Positions 40,743 through 50,467 are shown, counted from the first letter of the stretch. The stretch: DNA of 64,000 nucleotides from an uncultured Streptomyces sp. (GCF_947488945.1 NZ_CANLBS010000015.1:62001-126000); one strand, 5' to 3'. Numbers and translations are program-made. Notes: generated by a model from the sequence alone, not told the origin.

Positions 40743-42860
40743 ATGAACGGAGCACGGACCAGGGCGAGTCGGAGGGTACTGCTCCGCCTCGCCGCGGCAG
40801 GGGCGGCCACGGCCGTGGTGCTGGGTACGGCTGGAACCGCCCATGCCGCCGAGAACCTGCCGCCGAGCCGGCCACTCGTCCAGGACCTGCTGACGGACAC
40901 GTCGGCGTGCGGGGCGGGCGACCTGCGGACGTACGTGGGCGGGGCACCGACCCTGCGCGCCACCTTGTACGACCCGGCCGAGGACGACCAGGAAGCCGAG
41001 GGCAATTGGGTCGGGGGCGAATTCGAGCTCCGGTGGACCGACGCGGACGGTGTGGAGCAGCGCCGTTCGCGGTCGGTGCCCGCGACGCTGTCGGGACACG
41101 CCGGCCAGTGGGCCACTCCGGCCGACGTACCCGCGGACACGGTGGTGTCCTGGCACGTGCGGGCCGACGACGGCACCGCCGTCTCCGCCTGGAGCTCGGA
41201 GGACGGCGGATCTGCCTGTGAATTCGTGATCGACGACGAGATCCCGGCCGCCCCGGCCGTCGGCTCGCCGGACTATCCGACGACCGGCTGGAGCGACGGC
41301 GTGGGGGTGTACGGCGAGTTCACCGTGGACTCCGCGTCGGACGACGTCGTGGGATACAGCTACTCCTTCAAGGGCGGCACTCCGGTGACCGTCCGCCCCG
41401 AGGTGCCGGGCGGTCCCGTGACCGTCCGCCACCTGCCTCTGAAGGCGGGACCGGAGACCCTGAGCGTGCGGGCGGTCGACCGGGCGGGCTGGTCCAGCCC
41501 GACGACGACGTACGACTTCGCGGTCGCCGAGGGCCGTGGTCCGGTCGCCGCCTGGGCCCTGGCCGACCCCGCCGGCGCCGGCACCGCAGTCCCGCAGACC
41601 GGTCCGGCGGCGCGCGCCGGCGCGGGCGTGACGTTCGGCGCCGCCGCACCGGCAGGGCGCCCGAACGCCACCGCGGCCGCGTTCGACGGCGGACCGGGGG
41701 CGTTCCTCACCCCGGACACCCCCGTCGCCGACCCGGACAGAACCTTCGCCGTGAGCGCCTGGGCACGTCCCGGCCGGACGGACCGGACCATGACCGTCGC
41801 GAGCCAGGGCGGCTCCGCCGGACTCGTCCTCGGCCAGCTGAAGCAGGACGGCGTCGCGGTCTGGTCGTTCACGGTCGGCGGCGCGCGGGTCTTCGGCGGG
41901 ACCCCCGAGACCGGCAAATGGGCGCACCTGGTCGGTCTCTACGACGCCACCACCGGCCGGGCACGGCTCTACGTCGACGGACACGAGGTCGGCACTCCCG
42001 TCGATGCGGTGCCCGCCGGCGGTGCGGGCGACTTCCAGATCGGCCGGATACGGCAGGGCGCCCTTTCCGGGGCGCCCTGGAGCGGCGGCCTGAGCGAGAT
42101 CCACGTGTACGACCGGGTCGTGGTCGCCCCGGAGGCCGCCGCGCTCGCCCGCCGCGAGCCGACCCTGCTCGGAAGCTGGTCGCTGGACACCGCGGCGGAC
42201 GGCGTCAGCCCCGACCGGACCGGCAGGGCGCCCTTCACCCTCGCACCGGGCGCCACCCTGTACACGGGGAGCGACGGCTCCTGCGACCCGTGGCTCGACC
42301 CGGAGTGCCCCTACGTGCCCGAACCGCTCACCGGCGCCGGGCATCTCCAACTGGACGGCGTCACCGGCCACGCGACGACCCGGGAGGCGGTCGTGGACAC
42401 CGCCGACAGCTTCACCCTGGGCGTCACCGTGCGCCTGACCGGCACCCCGGACCGGCCCATGACCGTCCTTTCCCAGCGCGGGGCCCACGGGGACGCCTTC
42501 AAGGTGAGGTACGACCCCGCCTCGCACGCCTGGCAGTTGGTGATGGCCGGGAACGGCGCCACGGGCACCCCGGAGACCGTGGTCTCCCACGTCGTCGCGG
42601 ACGCCGGCCGGTCCCACCGGCTGGCTGTGGTCCACGACGACGCGAGCGACCTGATCACCCTCCACGTGGACGGGAACACCGCCGCCTCCGCCCCGTTGCG
42701 GAACGGGTCCGCCAGTACGGGCGCCCTGCAGATCGGCCGCGGGACGGTCGGGGGCGGGTGGGGCGAGCAGCTGCGCGGCGACGTGGACGAGGTCCGGGCC
42801 TACGCCGGTGTCCTGTCGGACCAGCAGATCGCCGTGCTGGGAAGGAGCAGCGACACCTGA
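40743..42860 (+). CDS. Secreted LamG-domain protein
   Basis: 705 residues from ATG 40743, with GGGAGGGGACCC just upstream. The N-terminus, RASRRVLLRLAAAGAATAV ending AHA-AE (~37), is a signal peptide with a twin-Arg look. Residues ~45-260 resemble two Ig/fibronectin-like segments. Two LamG (concanavalin-type) domains follow at ~265-430 and ~440-700, each with GKWAHLVGLYD or SHRLAVVHDD, LYVDGHEVGT or LHVDGNTAAS, and QIGR. Such domains bind sugars or proteins in cell-wall and extracellular enzymes, but no catalytic domain is present. An earlier in-frame start at 40287 is unlikely because that part is Arg/Pro-rich. Confidence 0.82.
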   Translation: MNGARTRASRRVLLRLAAAGAATAVVLGTAGTAHAAENLPPSRPLVQDLLTDTSACGAGDLRTYVGGAPTLRATLYDPAEDDQEAEGNWVGGEFELRWTDADGVEQRRSRSVPATLSGHAGQWATPADVPADTVVSWHVRADDGTAVSAWSSEDGGSACEFVIDDEIPAAPAVGSPDYPTTGWSDGVGVYGEFTVDSASDDVVGYSYSFKGGTPVTVRPEVPGGPVTVRHLPLKAGPETLSVRAVDRAGWSSPTTTYDFAVAEGRGPVAAWALADPAGAGTAVPQTGPAARAGAGVTFGAAAPAGRPNATAAAFDGGPGAFLTPDTPVADPDRTFAVSAWARPGRTDRTMTVASQGGSAGLVLGQLKQDGVAVWSFTVGGARVFGGTPETGKWAHLVGLYDATTGRARLYVDGHEVGTPVDAVPAGGAGDFQIGRIRQGALSGAPWSGGLSEIHVYDRVVVAPEAAALARREPTLLGSWSLDTAADGVSPDRTGRAPFTLAPGATLYTGSDGSCDPWLDPECPYVPEPLTGAGHLQLDGVTGHATTREAVVDTADSFTLGVTVRLTGTPDRPMTVLSQRGAHGDAFKVRYDPASHAWQLVMAGNGATGTPETVVSHVVADAGRSHRLAVVHDDASDLITLHVDGNTAASAPLRNGSASTGALQIGRGTVGGGWGEQLRGDVDEVRAYAGVLSDQQIAVLGRSSDT

Positions 42861-42881
42861 CGGACGGGACCGGGCGGTCCT

Positions 42882-42918
42882 CGGTCCGGGAAGGGCGCCG
42901 TCGCGCACTCCCGGACCG
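42882..42918. terminator. Inverted repeat between convergent genes
   Basis: CGGTCCGGGA (42882-42891) pairs perfectly with TCCCGGACCG (42909-42918), loop 17 bases, in the 94-base gap between two converging genes. Probable bidirectional terminator. Confidence 0.5.
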
Positions 42919-42954
42919 CGGGCCGCCCGGCCGGGGGCCGGAGCCTGCCGGCCG

Positions 42955-44817
42955 TTACTTCAGCTCCTCCGGGCAGGGCGTGCCCGGCTGGAGCTGGTAG
43001 GGAGCGGCGAGGCGGTAGACGCCGGGGGCCGGGGCGAGGAGTTCGGTCCACTCGTCGCCGTCCGGGTCCTCCTCGACCTTCATCAGACAGCCGTAGGTGT
43101 TGGTGAAGGACTTCGGGGCGTCGCCGTCCTGCTCGGCGCGCTTCTTCGACTCCTCGGTCTCCTGGGGCCGCTCCAGGCTCTTGCCCTCCTCGTCGACCAG
43201 GGCGAGCCAGCGGGAGTACGGGATCCGGATCAGGACCCGGCCCGACTGCCGCACCCGGATGGTCAGCTCGTCCGCGCCCGCCTTCTCGACGGTCGCCGGC
43301 GGATCGGCCAGCGGCACCGGGTCGGCGACCCGGTAGAGCTTCCAGTTGGCGTCGGCCCAGATCTGTTCGAGGTACGGCTGCCCCTGCTCGACCAGGGCCG
43401 CCTCCTGGGCGGCGCCGGTGTCCGGCTCGCCCTTCGGCAGCACCACGTAGTGCACGGCCCAGCGGTCCAGCCACTCGCGGTAGTTGGCGCCGTTCAGGGT
43501 GTCGTCGTAGAAGAGCGGGTTCCGCTTCATGTCGGCCTGGCGGTTCCAGCCGCGCGCGAGGTTGACGTACGGCGCCAGGGCGGACGCCTCGCGGTGGCTG
43601 CTGGCGGGCACCACTTCGACCCGGCCGCGTTCGGCGCCGACGACCTGGAGCTGGTTGACGAGCGGGGCGAGCTCGCGGGCCCAGGAGGCGGTGGGGGCGG
43701 TGCGGACGATGTCGTCCACGCTCTTGAAGCCGATCCAGAAGTTCAGCGCGGCGAAGGCCAGCACCAGCGCGTACCAGCGGCGGGTGCGCGGGGCGGTGTA
43801 GGGCAGCGCGGCGAGCAGCGTGACCCCGGCGAAGAGCATCGCCATCCGGGTCACGTTGGACCCGATCTGCGAGTCGACGAAGTACGTCAGGACCGTGCCC
43901 GCGGCGTAGACGGCCGCCGCGGTGCGGACGGTCTTCCAGTCGGCCGGGACGAGGACGAAGACCAGCACGGAGAAGGCGAACGGCAGCGACACCGTGCCGA
44001 GCGACATGGGCTGCGTCCCGGAGAACGGGAACAGCCACGAGGACAGCCCGACCACGGCGACCGGGGCGAGCCCGATCGCGTACGCGCCGGGGCGCCGCTT
44101 GTTCAGGAACAGCGCGGCGGCGACCACGCCGAGGAAGAGTCCGGCGACGGGGCTGGCGGCGGTGGCGAGGCCGGCCAGCGGCGCGGCGACGGCCGCCTTC
44201 GCCCACCGCTTGTAGCGCCAGCGGTACGGCCAGCAGAAGACGGCCGCGACCGCCCCGACCGCGAACATCATGCCGAGGCCGAAGGTCACCCGCCCCGACA
44301 GCGCGTTGCAGAGGAAGGCGAACACACCCGCGAGCGCGCACGCCATCGGATTGCGCACGGCCCGCACCCGGACCAGGATCATCGCCGTCAGCCCCGCCGA
44401 GACGGTGCCGGCCAGCATCATCGTGGTGCGCACGCCGATCAGCGACATCAGGTACGGAGAGACCACGCTGTACGACACGGGGTGCATCCCGCCGTACCAG
44501 GCGAGGTTGTACGCGGTGCCGGGGTGGCGGCCGACGAACTCCGCCCAGGCGTCCTGGGCCGCGATGTCGCCGCCGCTGTTCGCGAAGAAGAAGAACCACA
44601 GCACGTGGGTGACGGCGGCGACCAGCGTGGCCACCGTGACCGGGTGCCGGAGCAGGCGCCGCAGGACCGATTCGCCCGGTGCGGGAGAAGGCTTCGCGGG
44701 AGTGGTGGCGGGGTCGCCCGCGGTCCGGGGGCGGGGCAGCGGCACCCGCACCGGCCCGCCCCCGGCGGGTCCGCCGCTGTCCGCCTCACGGCCGGGTCTC
44801 GGCTCCGCGGTGGTCAC
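42955..44817 (-). CDS. Polytopic membrane protein, GT-C-like, conserved in Streptomyces
   Basis: 620 residues. The ~50-residue N-terminus is Pro/Gly-rich, then eleven or so hydrophobic helices span ~60-370, and ~230 soluble residues follow, presumably outside. The first loop has ANSGGDIAAQDAWAEFVGRH, an acidic extracellular motif similar in place to the Asp/Glu loop of GT-C glycosyltransferases, and YNLAWYGGMHPVSYS follows. The C-terminal domain contains PLADPPATVEKAG and ends in a Pro/Glu-rich part. It may be a membrane glycosyltransferase of the arabinosyl/mannosyl type or an uncharacterised integral protein; no donor motif is certain. Convergent with the LamG gene. Confidence 0.7.
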   Translation of the reverse strand: MTTAEPRPGREADSGGPAGGGPVRVPLPRPRTAGDPATTPAKPSPAPGESVLRRLLRHPVTVATLVAAVTHVLWFFFFANSGGDIAAQDAWAEFVGRHPGTAYNLAWYGGMHPVSYSVVSPYLMSLIGVRTTMMLAGTVSAGLTAMILVRVRAVRNPMACALAGVFAFLCNALSGRVTFGLGMMFAVGAVAAVFCWPYRWRYKRWAKAAVAAPLAGLATAASPVAGLFLGVVAAALFLNKRRPGAYAIGLAPVAVVGLSSWLFPFSGTQPMSLGTVSLPFAFSVLVFVLVPADWKTVRTAAAVYAAGTVLTYFVDSQIGSNVTRMAMLFAGVTLLAALPYTAPRTRRWYALVLAFAALNFWIGFKSVDDIVRTAPTASWARELAPLVNQLQVVGAERGRVEVVPASSHREASALAPYVNLARGWNRQADMKRNPLFYDDTLNGANYREWLDRWAVHYVVLPKGEPDTGAAQEAALVEQGQPYLEQIWADANWKLYRVADPVPLADPPATVEKAGADELTIRVRQSGRVLIRIPYSRWLALVDEEGKSLERPQETEESKKRAEQDGDAPKSFTNTYGCLMKVEEDPDGDEWTELLAPAPGVYRLAAPYQLQPGTPCPEELK

Positions 44818-44966
44818 TACGGCACTCCCCGTCGTCGGCCGGCCCCGTCAGCGTTTCGGCCGGTACTGCTTCAGGACGCGTTCCGGCGTCCCGCGGTTGT
44901 CCGGTCGCCGTGTCGGTCCGTGGCCCGGCCTCCGGGGACGCTAACACGTCACACATGTACGCAAGA

Positions 44967-45000
44967 GGGACGGGGCACCCCGTTCCGGGTGCCCCGTCCC
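44967..45000 (-). terminator. Strong hairpin terminator after the carboxypeptidase gene
   Basis: A 14-base perfect stem (GGGACGGGGCACCC at 44967-44980, complement at 44987-45000) with a 6-base loop, 16 bases beyond the stop of the minus-strand gene. Confidence 0.8.
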
Positions 45001-45016
45001 CCTCAGCGCGTACCCG

Positions 45017-47896
45017 TCAGCCGAGCCGCTTCAGCTTCGCCCCGAAGCCCGGCTCGCCCAGGTCGTCGGCCAGCGCGACCGCCACCTGCACCTGGCTGGC
45101 GCCCTCACCGACCGTCAGCGTGCCGACGTGGGTCCCGGCCGCCGCCTCGTGCGGGACGGTCCTGCCGTCGTCGGTGATCTCCAGCCTGACCGTGAGGCCG
45201 CCCCAGCCGACCGCCTTCACGTCCTTGGTGGCGACGACCTCGGTGGTGGACCCCAGCCCGTCGTCGACCACGCCGACGACCTGGCCCTTCTTGACGATGG
45301 TGGCGCCCTTGAGCTCGTCCTGGGTGGCCAGCATGACGTCCTTGGAGACCCGGTTGACCTCGTCGATGATCGACTGGCTGTCGTACTGACCGAGGATCGC
45401 GCCGACGATCAGCTGGTCCGTCCCGTCGACCATCTTGTGGGCGGCGAAGAGCAGGTTGCCGCCCGCCTTGGTGGTCGAGCCGGTTTTGATGCCCAGCGCG
45501 CCGTCATACGGCACCAGACGGTTGTAGTTGGTCCACACCTTGCCCGAGGGGTCGGTCCAGGACGGCAGCTTGGTGATGTCCATCAGCGCGGGGATCTCGA
45601 CCAGCTTCTCCCCCAGCTTCACCAGGTCCTCCGCGGTGCTCACCGTCGTGGCGTTGAGCCCTGAGGGGTCGGTGTACGTGGTGTTCTTCATGCCGAGTTC
45701 CTCGGCGGTGGTGTTCATCTTCTCGACGAACGCCTTCTCCGAGCCCGCGTCCCAGCGCGCGAGGAGCCGCGCGATGTTATTGGCCGACGGGATCATGATC
45801 GCGGAGAGCGCGTCCTTCTGGGAGAGCTTGTCGCCCTCCTCGACGGTGTCCAGCGTGGACTCGCCCTCGGAGTTCAGCTTCCCGTCGGACTCGCCCTTCG
45901 CGTCGACCGGGATCGACGCACCGTCCTCGCCTCGCTTGAGCGGGTGGTCCTTGAGGACGATGTAGGCGGTCATGGCCTTGGCCACGCTCGCGATCGGCAC
46001 CGGCTTCTGCTCACCGAACCCGCCCACCTTGCCGAGCCCGGTGGCCGCCATGTAGCCCTGGCCCTGGCTCGGCCACGGCAGCTCCGGCGTGCTGCCGTCG
46101 AAGCGGTACGAGGACTGCGCGGTCAGCCGGAGTTCCGGATCGGGCAGCGGACGGAATGTCTGTACGAGTGCAAAGACGATCAGCAGGAGCAGGACCAGCG
46201 GGGTCCAGATCTTGACCCGGCGCACGGCGGTGCGGACCGGGGTCTCCGGCGGCGGCGGGGTGTTGGTCAGCTCGGCCAGCAGGTCGAGCGGGGGCTTGGG
46301 CGGCAGCGGCTGCTGCCGGGTCCGCTCGGCCTCGGCGGGCGGCGTCGGGGCGCCGCTCGCGGCCGGCCGGTCCAGCGAGGGGGTGACCGTGGGGCCGATG
46401 GCCGCGACCCCCTCCGGAGCGGCGCGGCGCGGCGGGCCCGCCGGGCGCACGTCGTCGGACCGCAGCGGCACGAAGGTGCTGGTCCGCTCGGAAGGGCTCT
46501 CGGGCGCGGCCGAACCGCCGGCCCCCGGGTCGCTGCGGGGCAGCTTCAGCGCGGTGGTCGGCTGGTCGATCCGCGGCGGGCGGACGGCCTTGAAGGCGGT
46601 GGTGGGCCGGTCCGGCCGGTCGGCGTCGTCCGGACCCGCCCCGGCCCGGTCGGCGTCGGCAAGATCGGCACGGTCGGCGTCGGCACGGTCGGCGTCGGGC
46701 GTGCCGGGGGCGGTGGTGGGCTCGGAGTCACCGCCGGTCGCGGTCGCGGCGACGGCCGCGCCGCCCGCGGCCCCCTTCGGGGCCTTGGCGCCCCGACCGA
46801 CCGCGGCGAAGACGGCGGTCGGCGGATCGACGGACGCGTCGTCCTCGCCGGGGGCGCCGTCCTCGCCGGAGGCGTTGTGCTCGTCGGGTGCGTCGGAACC
46901 GTCCGGACCGCCCGAGTCGCGCGCCCCATCGTCCGCCGGTGCGGTCTCCTCGCGTGTGCGGGGGACCTTGGCGGGGTTGGGGGTGGCGGCGGGCTGCTCG
47001 CCGGCCGGTGCGTCGGCGTCGGCCGTGGCAGCGGCGTCCTCGCCGGCCTGTTCGTCGTCGGCAGGGGCACCGCCCGCAGGCGCGTCGTCCGCAGGTGCGT
47101 CGTCCGCCTGCGCGTCACCGGCCGGCTTGTCGTCGGCGGTGGCCACCCAGGCGGCGACGGCGGCGCGCAACCGGCCGTCGTTGCCCGAGCCGGTGCCGTC
47201 GCCGTCACCCGCATCGGCTCCGGCCGGCTTCCCACCGTCCGTGGCCGGGGAACCCGCCCCGGCGGCCTCCTCCGGGGCGGCGGACCGCGCCGGGGCTCCG
47301 GAGGCCTCCGCCGGGGTCTCCCCGGCCCGCGTGCCCTCCGGGCCCCCGGCAGCGGCCTCGGACGGCTCTCCGGCGGTCGCGGGCGCCTCGGCGGCGTCCG
47401 AGGCCCCCTCGGAGGCCGCACCACGGCCCACGGAAGCCCCGGACGCCTCCCCGTCGCTCGCGTCGCCCTCGGACGTCGCCAGGGGCGCGCGGAAGACGGC
47501 GGTGGCGGTGTCGGCGCCCGAACCGGCGGCCGGGCCGCCGGCCTCCCCGCTGCCGGGAGTCTCCGGTGCCTCCGTCCCGGCGGGGGTTTCCGGAGCACCG
47601 GACGCGGCGGACGCATCAGACGCTTCCGCGGCATCGACCGCGGCGGACGCGTCGGATGCATCGGGCGCGTCGGATCCCTCGGACGCGTCCGGCCGGCCGG
47701 CCGTCCCGGCGGCGGCCGTCTCCGTGGCGTTCGCGTCGCTCTCCGGCCCCTCGTCGCCGTCCGTGCCGGAAGCCTCGTCCCGCGCGGTCTGCGGTCGGTC
47801 CGGTTCCCTGAACACGGCGAGCCTCGGGTCGCGTTCCTCCGGAGCCGTCCCCGACGACTTCCGCTGCTCCGACTTGCCGGGGGACTCGCCCGCCAC
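45017..47896 (-). CDS. D-alanyl-D-alanine carboxypeptidase (S11) with long disordered N-terminus
   Basis: 959 residues from GTG 47896, which has GGAGG about 6 bases upstream; a longer frame to 48091 overlaps the GPP34 leader. Residues ~1-550 are low-complexity Ala/Asp/Glu/Gly/Pro/Thr, with no fold visible. A single membrane helix, TPLVLLLLIVFALVQTF, lies near 560. The catalytic part has SVAKAMT (SxxK, near 635), SANN (SxN, near 703) and IKTGSTT (KTG, near 803). It trims the terminal D-Ala of peptidoglycan stem peptides outside the cell. The cytosolic acidic tail of more than 500 residues is unusual for this family and may be a docking or phosphorylation region. Confidence 0.88.
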   Translation of the reverse strand: MAGESPGKSEQRKSSGTAPEERDPRLAVFREPDRPQTARDEASGTDGDEGPESDANATETAAAGTAGRPDASEGSDAPDASDASAAVDAAEASDASAASGAPETPAGTEAPETPGSGEAGGPAAGSGADTATAVFRAPLATSEGDASDGEASGASVGRGAASEGASDAAEAPATAGEPSEAAAGGPEGTRAGETPAEASGAPARSAAPEEAAGAGSPATDGGKPAGADAGDGDGTGSGNDGRLRAAVAAWVATADDKPAGDAQADDAPADDAPAGGAPADDEQAGEDAAATADADAPAGEQPAATPNPAKVPRTREETAPADDGARDSGGPDGSDAPDEHNASGEDGAPGEDDASVDPPTAVFAAVGRGAKAPKGAAGGAAVAATATGGDSEPTTAPGTPDADRADADRADLADADRAGAGPDDADRPDRPTTAFKAVRPPRIDQPTTALKLPRSDPGAGGSAAPESPSERTSTFVPLRSDDVRPAGPPRRAAPEGVAAIGPTVTPSLDRPAASGAPTPPAEAERTRQQPLPPKPPLDLLAELTNTPPPPETPVRTAVRRVKIWTPLVLLLLIVFALVQTFRPLPDPELRLTAQSSYRFDGSTPELPWPSQGQGYMAATGLGKVGGFGEQKPVPIASVAKAMTAYIVLKDHPLKRGEDGASIPVDAKGESDGKLNSEGESTLDTVEEGDKLSQKDALSAIMIPSANNIARLLARWDAGSEKAFVEKMNTTAEELGMKNTTYTDPSGLNATTVSTAEDLVKLGEKLVEIPALMDITKLPSWTDPSGKVWTNYNRLVPYDGALGIKTGSTTKAGGNLLFAAHKMVDGTDQLIVGAILGQYDSQSIIDEVNRVSKDVMLATQDELKGATIVKKGQVVGVVDDGLGSTTEVVATKDVKAVGWGGLTVRLEITDDGRTVPHEAAAGTHVGTLTVGEGASQVQVAVALADDLGEPGFGAKLKRLG

Positions 47897-48109
47897 CGAT
47901 GCCTCCTTCCGCGCCGGGGCATCCCCCGACGCTCGCCGCGGGTCGTTCCCCGCTGTCCGAACCGTGTACCAGTGTCCTGTGTGAACCATGGGCCCGACTG
48001 CTAGACGAGAACGACATAGTTTCCGGTTCCCGTACAAAGCGGTCAGGCACTCTCGACAGACCATTGTGAGAGGGGTCACCCTGTCACTCATCCACGCGGG
48101 GAGGCATGG

Positions 48110-48820
48110 ATGGGCAGGAGCCGCAGAACAATTCCGGAAGAGCTTCTGTTGCTCGCTCTGGACCCGGCCACGGGTACCACGGCGCAGCCACAGTCGCTCG
48201 ACCTCGGCCTGGCCGGAGCACAGCTAGTGGAGCTGGCTCTGGCAGGACGGATAGCCCCTGACGGGGATCGTATCGCCGTGGTGATGCCACGGCCGACCGG
48301 AGATCCGACCTTGGACTCCGCACTGGAACTGCTGCGCAGACGTGGCAGTCCGGTACGGGCGGTCCACTGGATCGGCGGACCCCGACTGGGGCTCCGCCAG
48401 ATGTATCTCGCTCATCTGGAGCGGTGCGGCATGGTGCATGCCGTGGCGGGCCAGATGTGCGGAGTGCTGCCGACGACTCGCTACCAGGCGACGGACACGG
48501 CGGTCAGCCGGGACATCAAGACCCGGCTGGACAGTGCGATCCGCACCGGCGTACCGCCGGACCCGCGGACCGCGGCGCTCGCCGCCCTGGCCCACGCGGT
48601 CGGACTCGGCAAGCACCTGTACCCGGGGAACGAAGGGCGTTCATCGCGCTCCCGCCTCCGGGACCTGATCAGACACGACCCCATGGGCGGTCTCGTGGCG
48701 CACGCCGTCATGGACGTCCAGAACGGCGCGGGAGCACAGCCGCGCCGGGGTCAGCAGTCGGCGGGAGTTCCGTTGCAGCCGCAAGCACGCGGCGGCATGG
48801 CGCACTCCGCCGCCGGCTGA
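48110..48820 (+). CDS. GPP34 (GOLPH3/VPS74-like) family protein
   Basis: 236 residues. It starts RTIPEELLLLALDPATGTTA, the usual GPP34 opening, followed by LDLGLAGAQLVELALAGRI and later DIKTRLDSAIRTGVPPDPRT and LAALAHAVGLGKHLYPG. The C-terminal ~25 residues are Gln/Pro/Arg-rich. In eukaryotes the family binds phosphatidylinositol-4-phosphate and Golgi enzymes; actinobacterial members are common but of unknown role. ATG 48110 lies 4 bases after a GAGGC ribosome-like site. Divergent from the carboxypeptidase. Confidence 0.85.
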   Translation: MGRSRRTIPEELLLLALDPATGTTAQPQSLDLGLAGAQLVELALAGRIAPDGDRIAVVMPRPTGDPTLDSALELLRRRGSPVRAVHWIGGPRLGLRQMYLAHLERCGMVHAVAGQMCGVLPTTRYQATDTAVSRDIKTRLDSAIRTGVPPDPRTAALAALAHAVGLGKHLYPGNEGRSSRSRLRDLIRHDPMGGLVAHAVMDVQNGAGAQPRRGQQSAGVPLQPQARGGMAHSAAG

Positions 48821-48833
48821 CCCGGCAGGTGTG

Positions 48834-48857
48834 CCGCACGGCCGCGAGGCCGTGCGG
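48834..48857 (+). terminator. Hairpin after the GPP34 gene
   Basis: CCGCACGGCC (48834-48843), loop GCGA, GGCCGTGCGG (48848-48857): a perfect 10-base stem 13 bases after the stop. Confidence 0.65.
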
Positions 48858-49012
48858 TGCGCCCACGCCCCGGAGCACGGCCGGTCGGTCCGGCCGCCCG
48901 CGGGCGCGCCGTACGGGAGACCGGGCGGCACCACCCGCACGGGATACCGCGCGGGCCCCTTCAGACCGCCGTGCCGAAGTCACCAGGACCCGGTTCGGGA
49001 GCCGCACCACAC

Positions 49013-49043
49013 GCGGGGCAGCCGGACGTTCCGGCTGCCCCGC
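49013..49043. terminator. Second strong hairpin in the GPP34-regulator gap
   Basis: GCGGGGCAGCCGG (49013-49025), loop ACGTT, CCGGCTGCCCCGC (49031-49043): a perfect 13-base stem. It lies in a 322-base gap without a gene, upstream of the DUF5753 regulator. Either a back-up terminator or a leader element of the regulator. Confidence 0.6.
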
Positions 49044-49142
49044 CTGCGTGCGTGTGGCCGTTTCCCAGCGCGCCGGTGCCCGCGGGTGGCAATCTGCTGA
49101 ACAGTAGATACGCACAGCTACCCAGCCGGAGGTGCCGTTTCC

Positions 49143-50000
49143 GTGCCGTCGAACGTCAATCCCACCGTCAGGCGACGGCGGTTGGGCCAGGAATTGCGCC
49201 GCCTGCGCGAGCAGAAGAACATGACCGCCGAGGAGGTGGCCGACCGCCTGCTGGTCTCGCAGTCGAAGATCAGCCGCCTGGAGAACGGTCGCCGCTCCAT
49301 CAGCCAGCGCGACGTACGCGATCTCTGCAACGTCTACGAGGTCGAGGACGAGCGGATCGTCGAGTCCCTCATGCAGATGGCCAAGGACTCGCGCCAGCAG
49401 GGCTGGTGGCACGCGTTCGGGGACATCCCGTACAGCGTCTACATCGGCCTGGAGACCGACGCGGAGTCGCTGCGGGGTTACGAGCCCCAGCTCATCCCCG
49501 GCCTGCTGCAGACCAGGGCCTACGCGGAGGCGCTGATCACGGGCGCCCTGCCGGAGGCGCCGCCCACGGACATCGAGAAGCGGGTGAACGTCCGGGCCCG
49601 GCGGCAGGACCGGATCAGCGACGCCGAACGGCCGCTGCGCCTGTGGGTGGTCATCGACGAGGCGGCGCTGCACCGGGTGGTGGGCGGCCGGCAGATCATG
49701 ATCGAGCAGTTGGAGCACCTGGTCGAGCAGTCGAAGCTGCCGCACGTGACCGTGCAGGTGCTGCCGTTCGACATGGGGGCGCACCCCGGCGTGAACGGCC
49801 AGTACGCGATTCTGGAGTTCCCCGACGCGGCCGACTCCAGCGTGGTCTACATCGAGGGAGTGACGAGCGACCTCTACCTGGAGAAGGCGAACGACGTACA
49901 GCGCTACAGCGTCATGTACGAGCACCTCCGGGCGCAGGCCCTCAACGTGGAGCAGTCCCGGCAGTTCATCATCGACCACGCGAAGAAGTACACCGGCTGA
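49143..50000 (+). CDS. XRE-family regulator with DUF5753 (WhiJ-like)
   Basis: 285 residues from GTG 49143, with GGAGG about 10 bases upstream. Helix-turn-helix: LRRLREQKNMTAEEVADRLL plus SQSKISRLENGRRSISQRDV (near 18-60). The rest is DUF5753: GWWHAFGDIPYSVYIGLETD, QLIPGLLQTRAYAEALI, RRQDRI, and the end LRAQALNVEQSRQFI. These regulators are Streptomyces developmental or secondary-metabolism switches, usually paired with a DUF397 protein; the nearest DUF397 gene lies 260 bases downstream. Confidence 0.9.
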   Translation: MPSNVNPTVRRRRLGQELRRLREQKNMTAEEVADRLLVSQSKISRLENGRRSISQRDVRDLCNVYEVEDERIVESLMQMAKDSRQQGWWHAFGDIPYSVYIGLETDAESLRGYEPQLIPGLLQTRAYAEALITGALPEAPPTDIEKRVNVRARRQDRISDAERPLRLWVVIDEAALHRVVGGRQIMIEQLEHLVEQSKLPHVTVQVLPFDMGAHPGVNGQYAILEFPDAADSSVVYIEGVTSDLYLEKANDVQRYSVMYEHLRAQALNVEQSRQFIIDHAKKYTG

Positions 50001-50260
50001 GCGGGGCGGACGTCCCGGTTCTCCCACCGGAGACCGGGATATCCGCAACGCCCGCTTCACCGGAATTGCGATCGCTTTGCGCGGAGGCGGCGGCACAATA
50101 CACCGCGGCCGCGTCACCGCGTAACCCTTGAAGGTCATTTGCCATCCGGTCGAGTGAACGGCCCCGACGTGCAGGTGAGTTGACGAGTAGCTTCGATCAC
50201 GCCAGCCGGAACACAGGCTGGTGCGGGTCCAGTCGATCAACTCATCGAACCGGAGTGAAC

Positions 50261-50467
50261 ATGGCTATTCTTCAGGGCGCTACGGACACGTGGACGAAGT
50301 CGTCGTACTCCGGCGGCAACGGCGCGTGCGTCGAGGTCAAGTCCCCCGTGGCCCAGTCCATCGCGGTACGCGACTCGAAGGCCCCCGAGGGTCCCTCGAT
50401 CGCCTTCGTCCCCGGCGCGTGGAACGCCTTCGTGCGCGACGTCGCGGAGACCGCGCTCGCGCTCTGA
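50261..50467 (+). CDS. DUF397 small protein
   Basis: 68 residues from ATG 50261 (CGGAGTG upstream). It contains WTKSSYSGGNGACVEVKS, VAVRDSKAPEGPS-type IAVRDSKAPEGP, and FVPGAWNAFV, the three DUF397 signatures (W.KSSYS, VRDSK, W..F). These proteins act with the DUF5753 regulators, apparently as partners or signals. The pair here is the gene at 49143 with this one. Confidence 0.9.
   Translation: MAILQGATDTWTKSSYSGGNGACVEVKSPVAQSIAVRDSKAPEGPSIAFVPGAWNAFVRDVAETALAL

Noticed and set aside
40725..42908. Minus-strand frame of 727 residues
   Set aside because: Antisense to the LamG gene; no recognisable domain.
46546..47922. Repeat array or CRISPR-like appearance
   Set aside because: The repetition is of amino-acid-coding type (Ala/Asp/Pro codons), with no constant repeats and spacers. 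No CRISPR array is present in the window.
45944..48004. Two long plus-strand frames (631 and 686 residues)
   Set aside because: Antisense to the low-complexity part of the carboxypeptidase; composition mirrors it.
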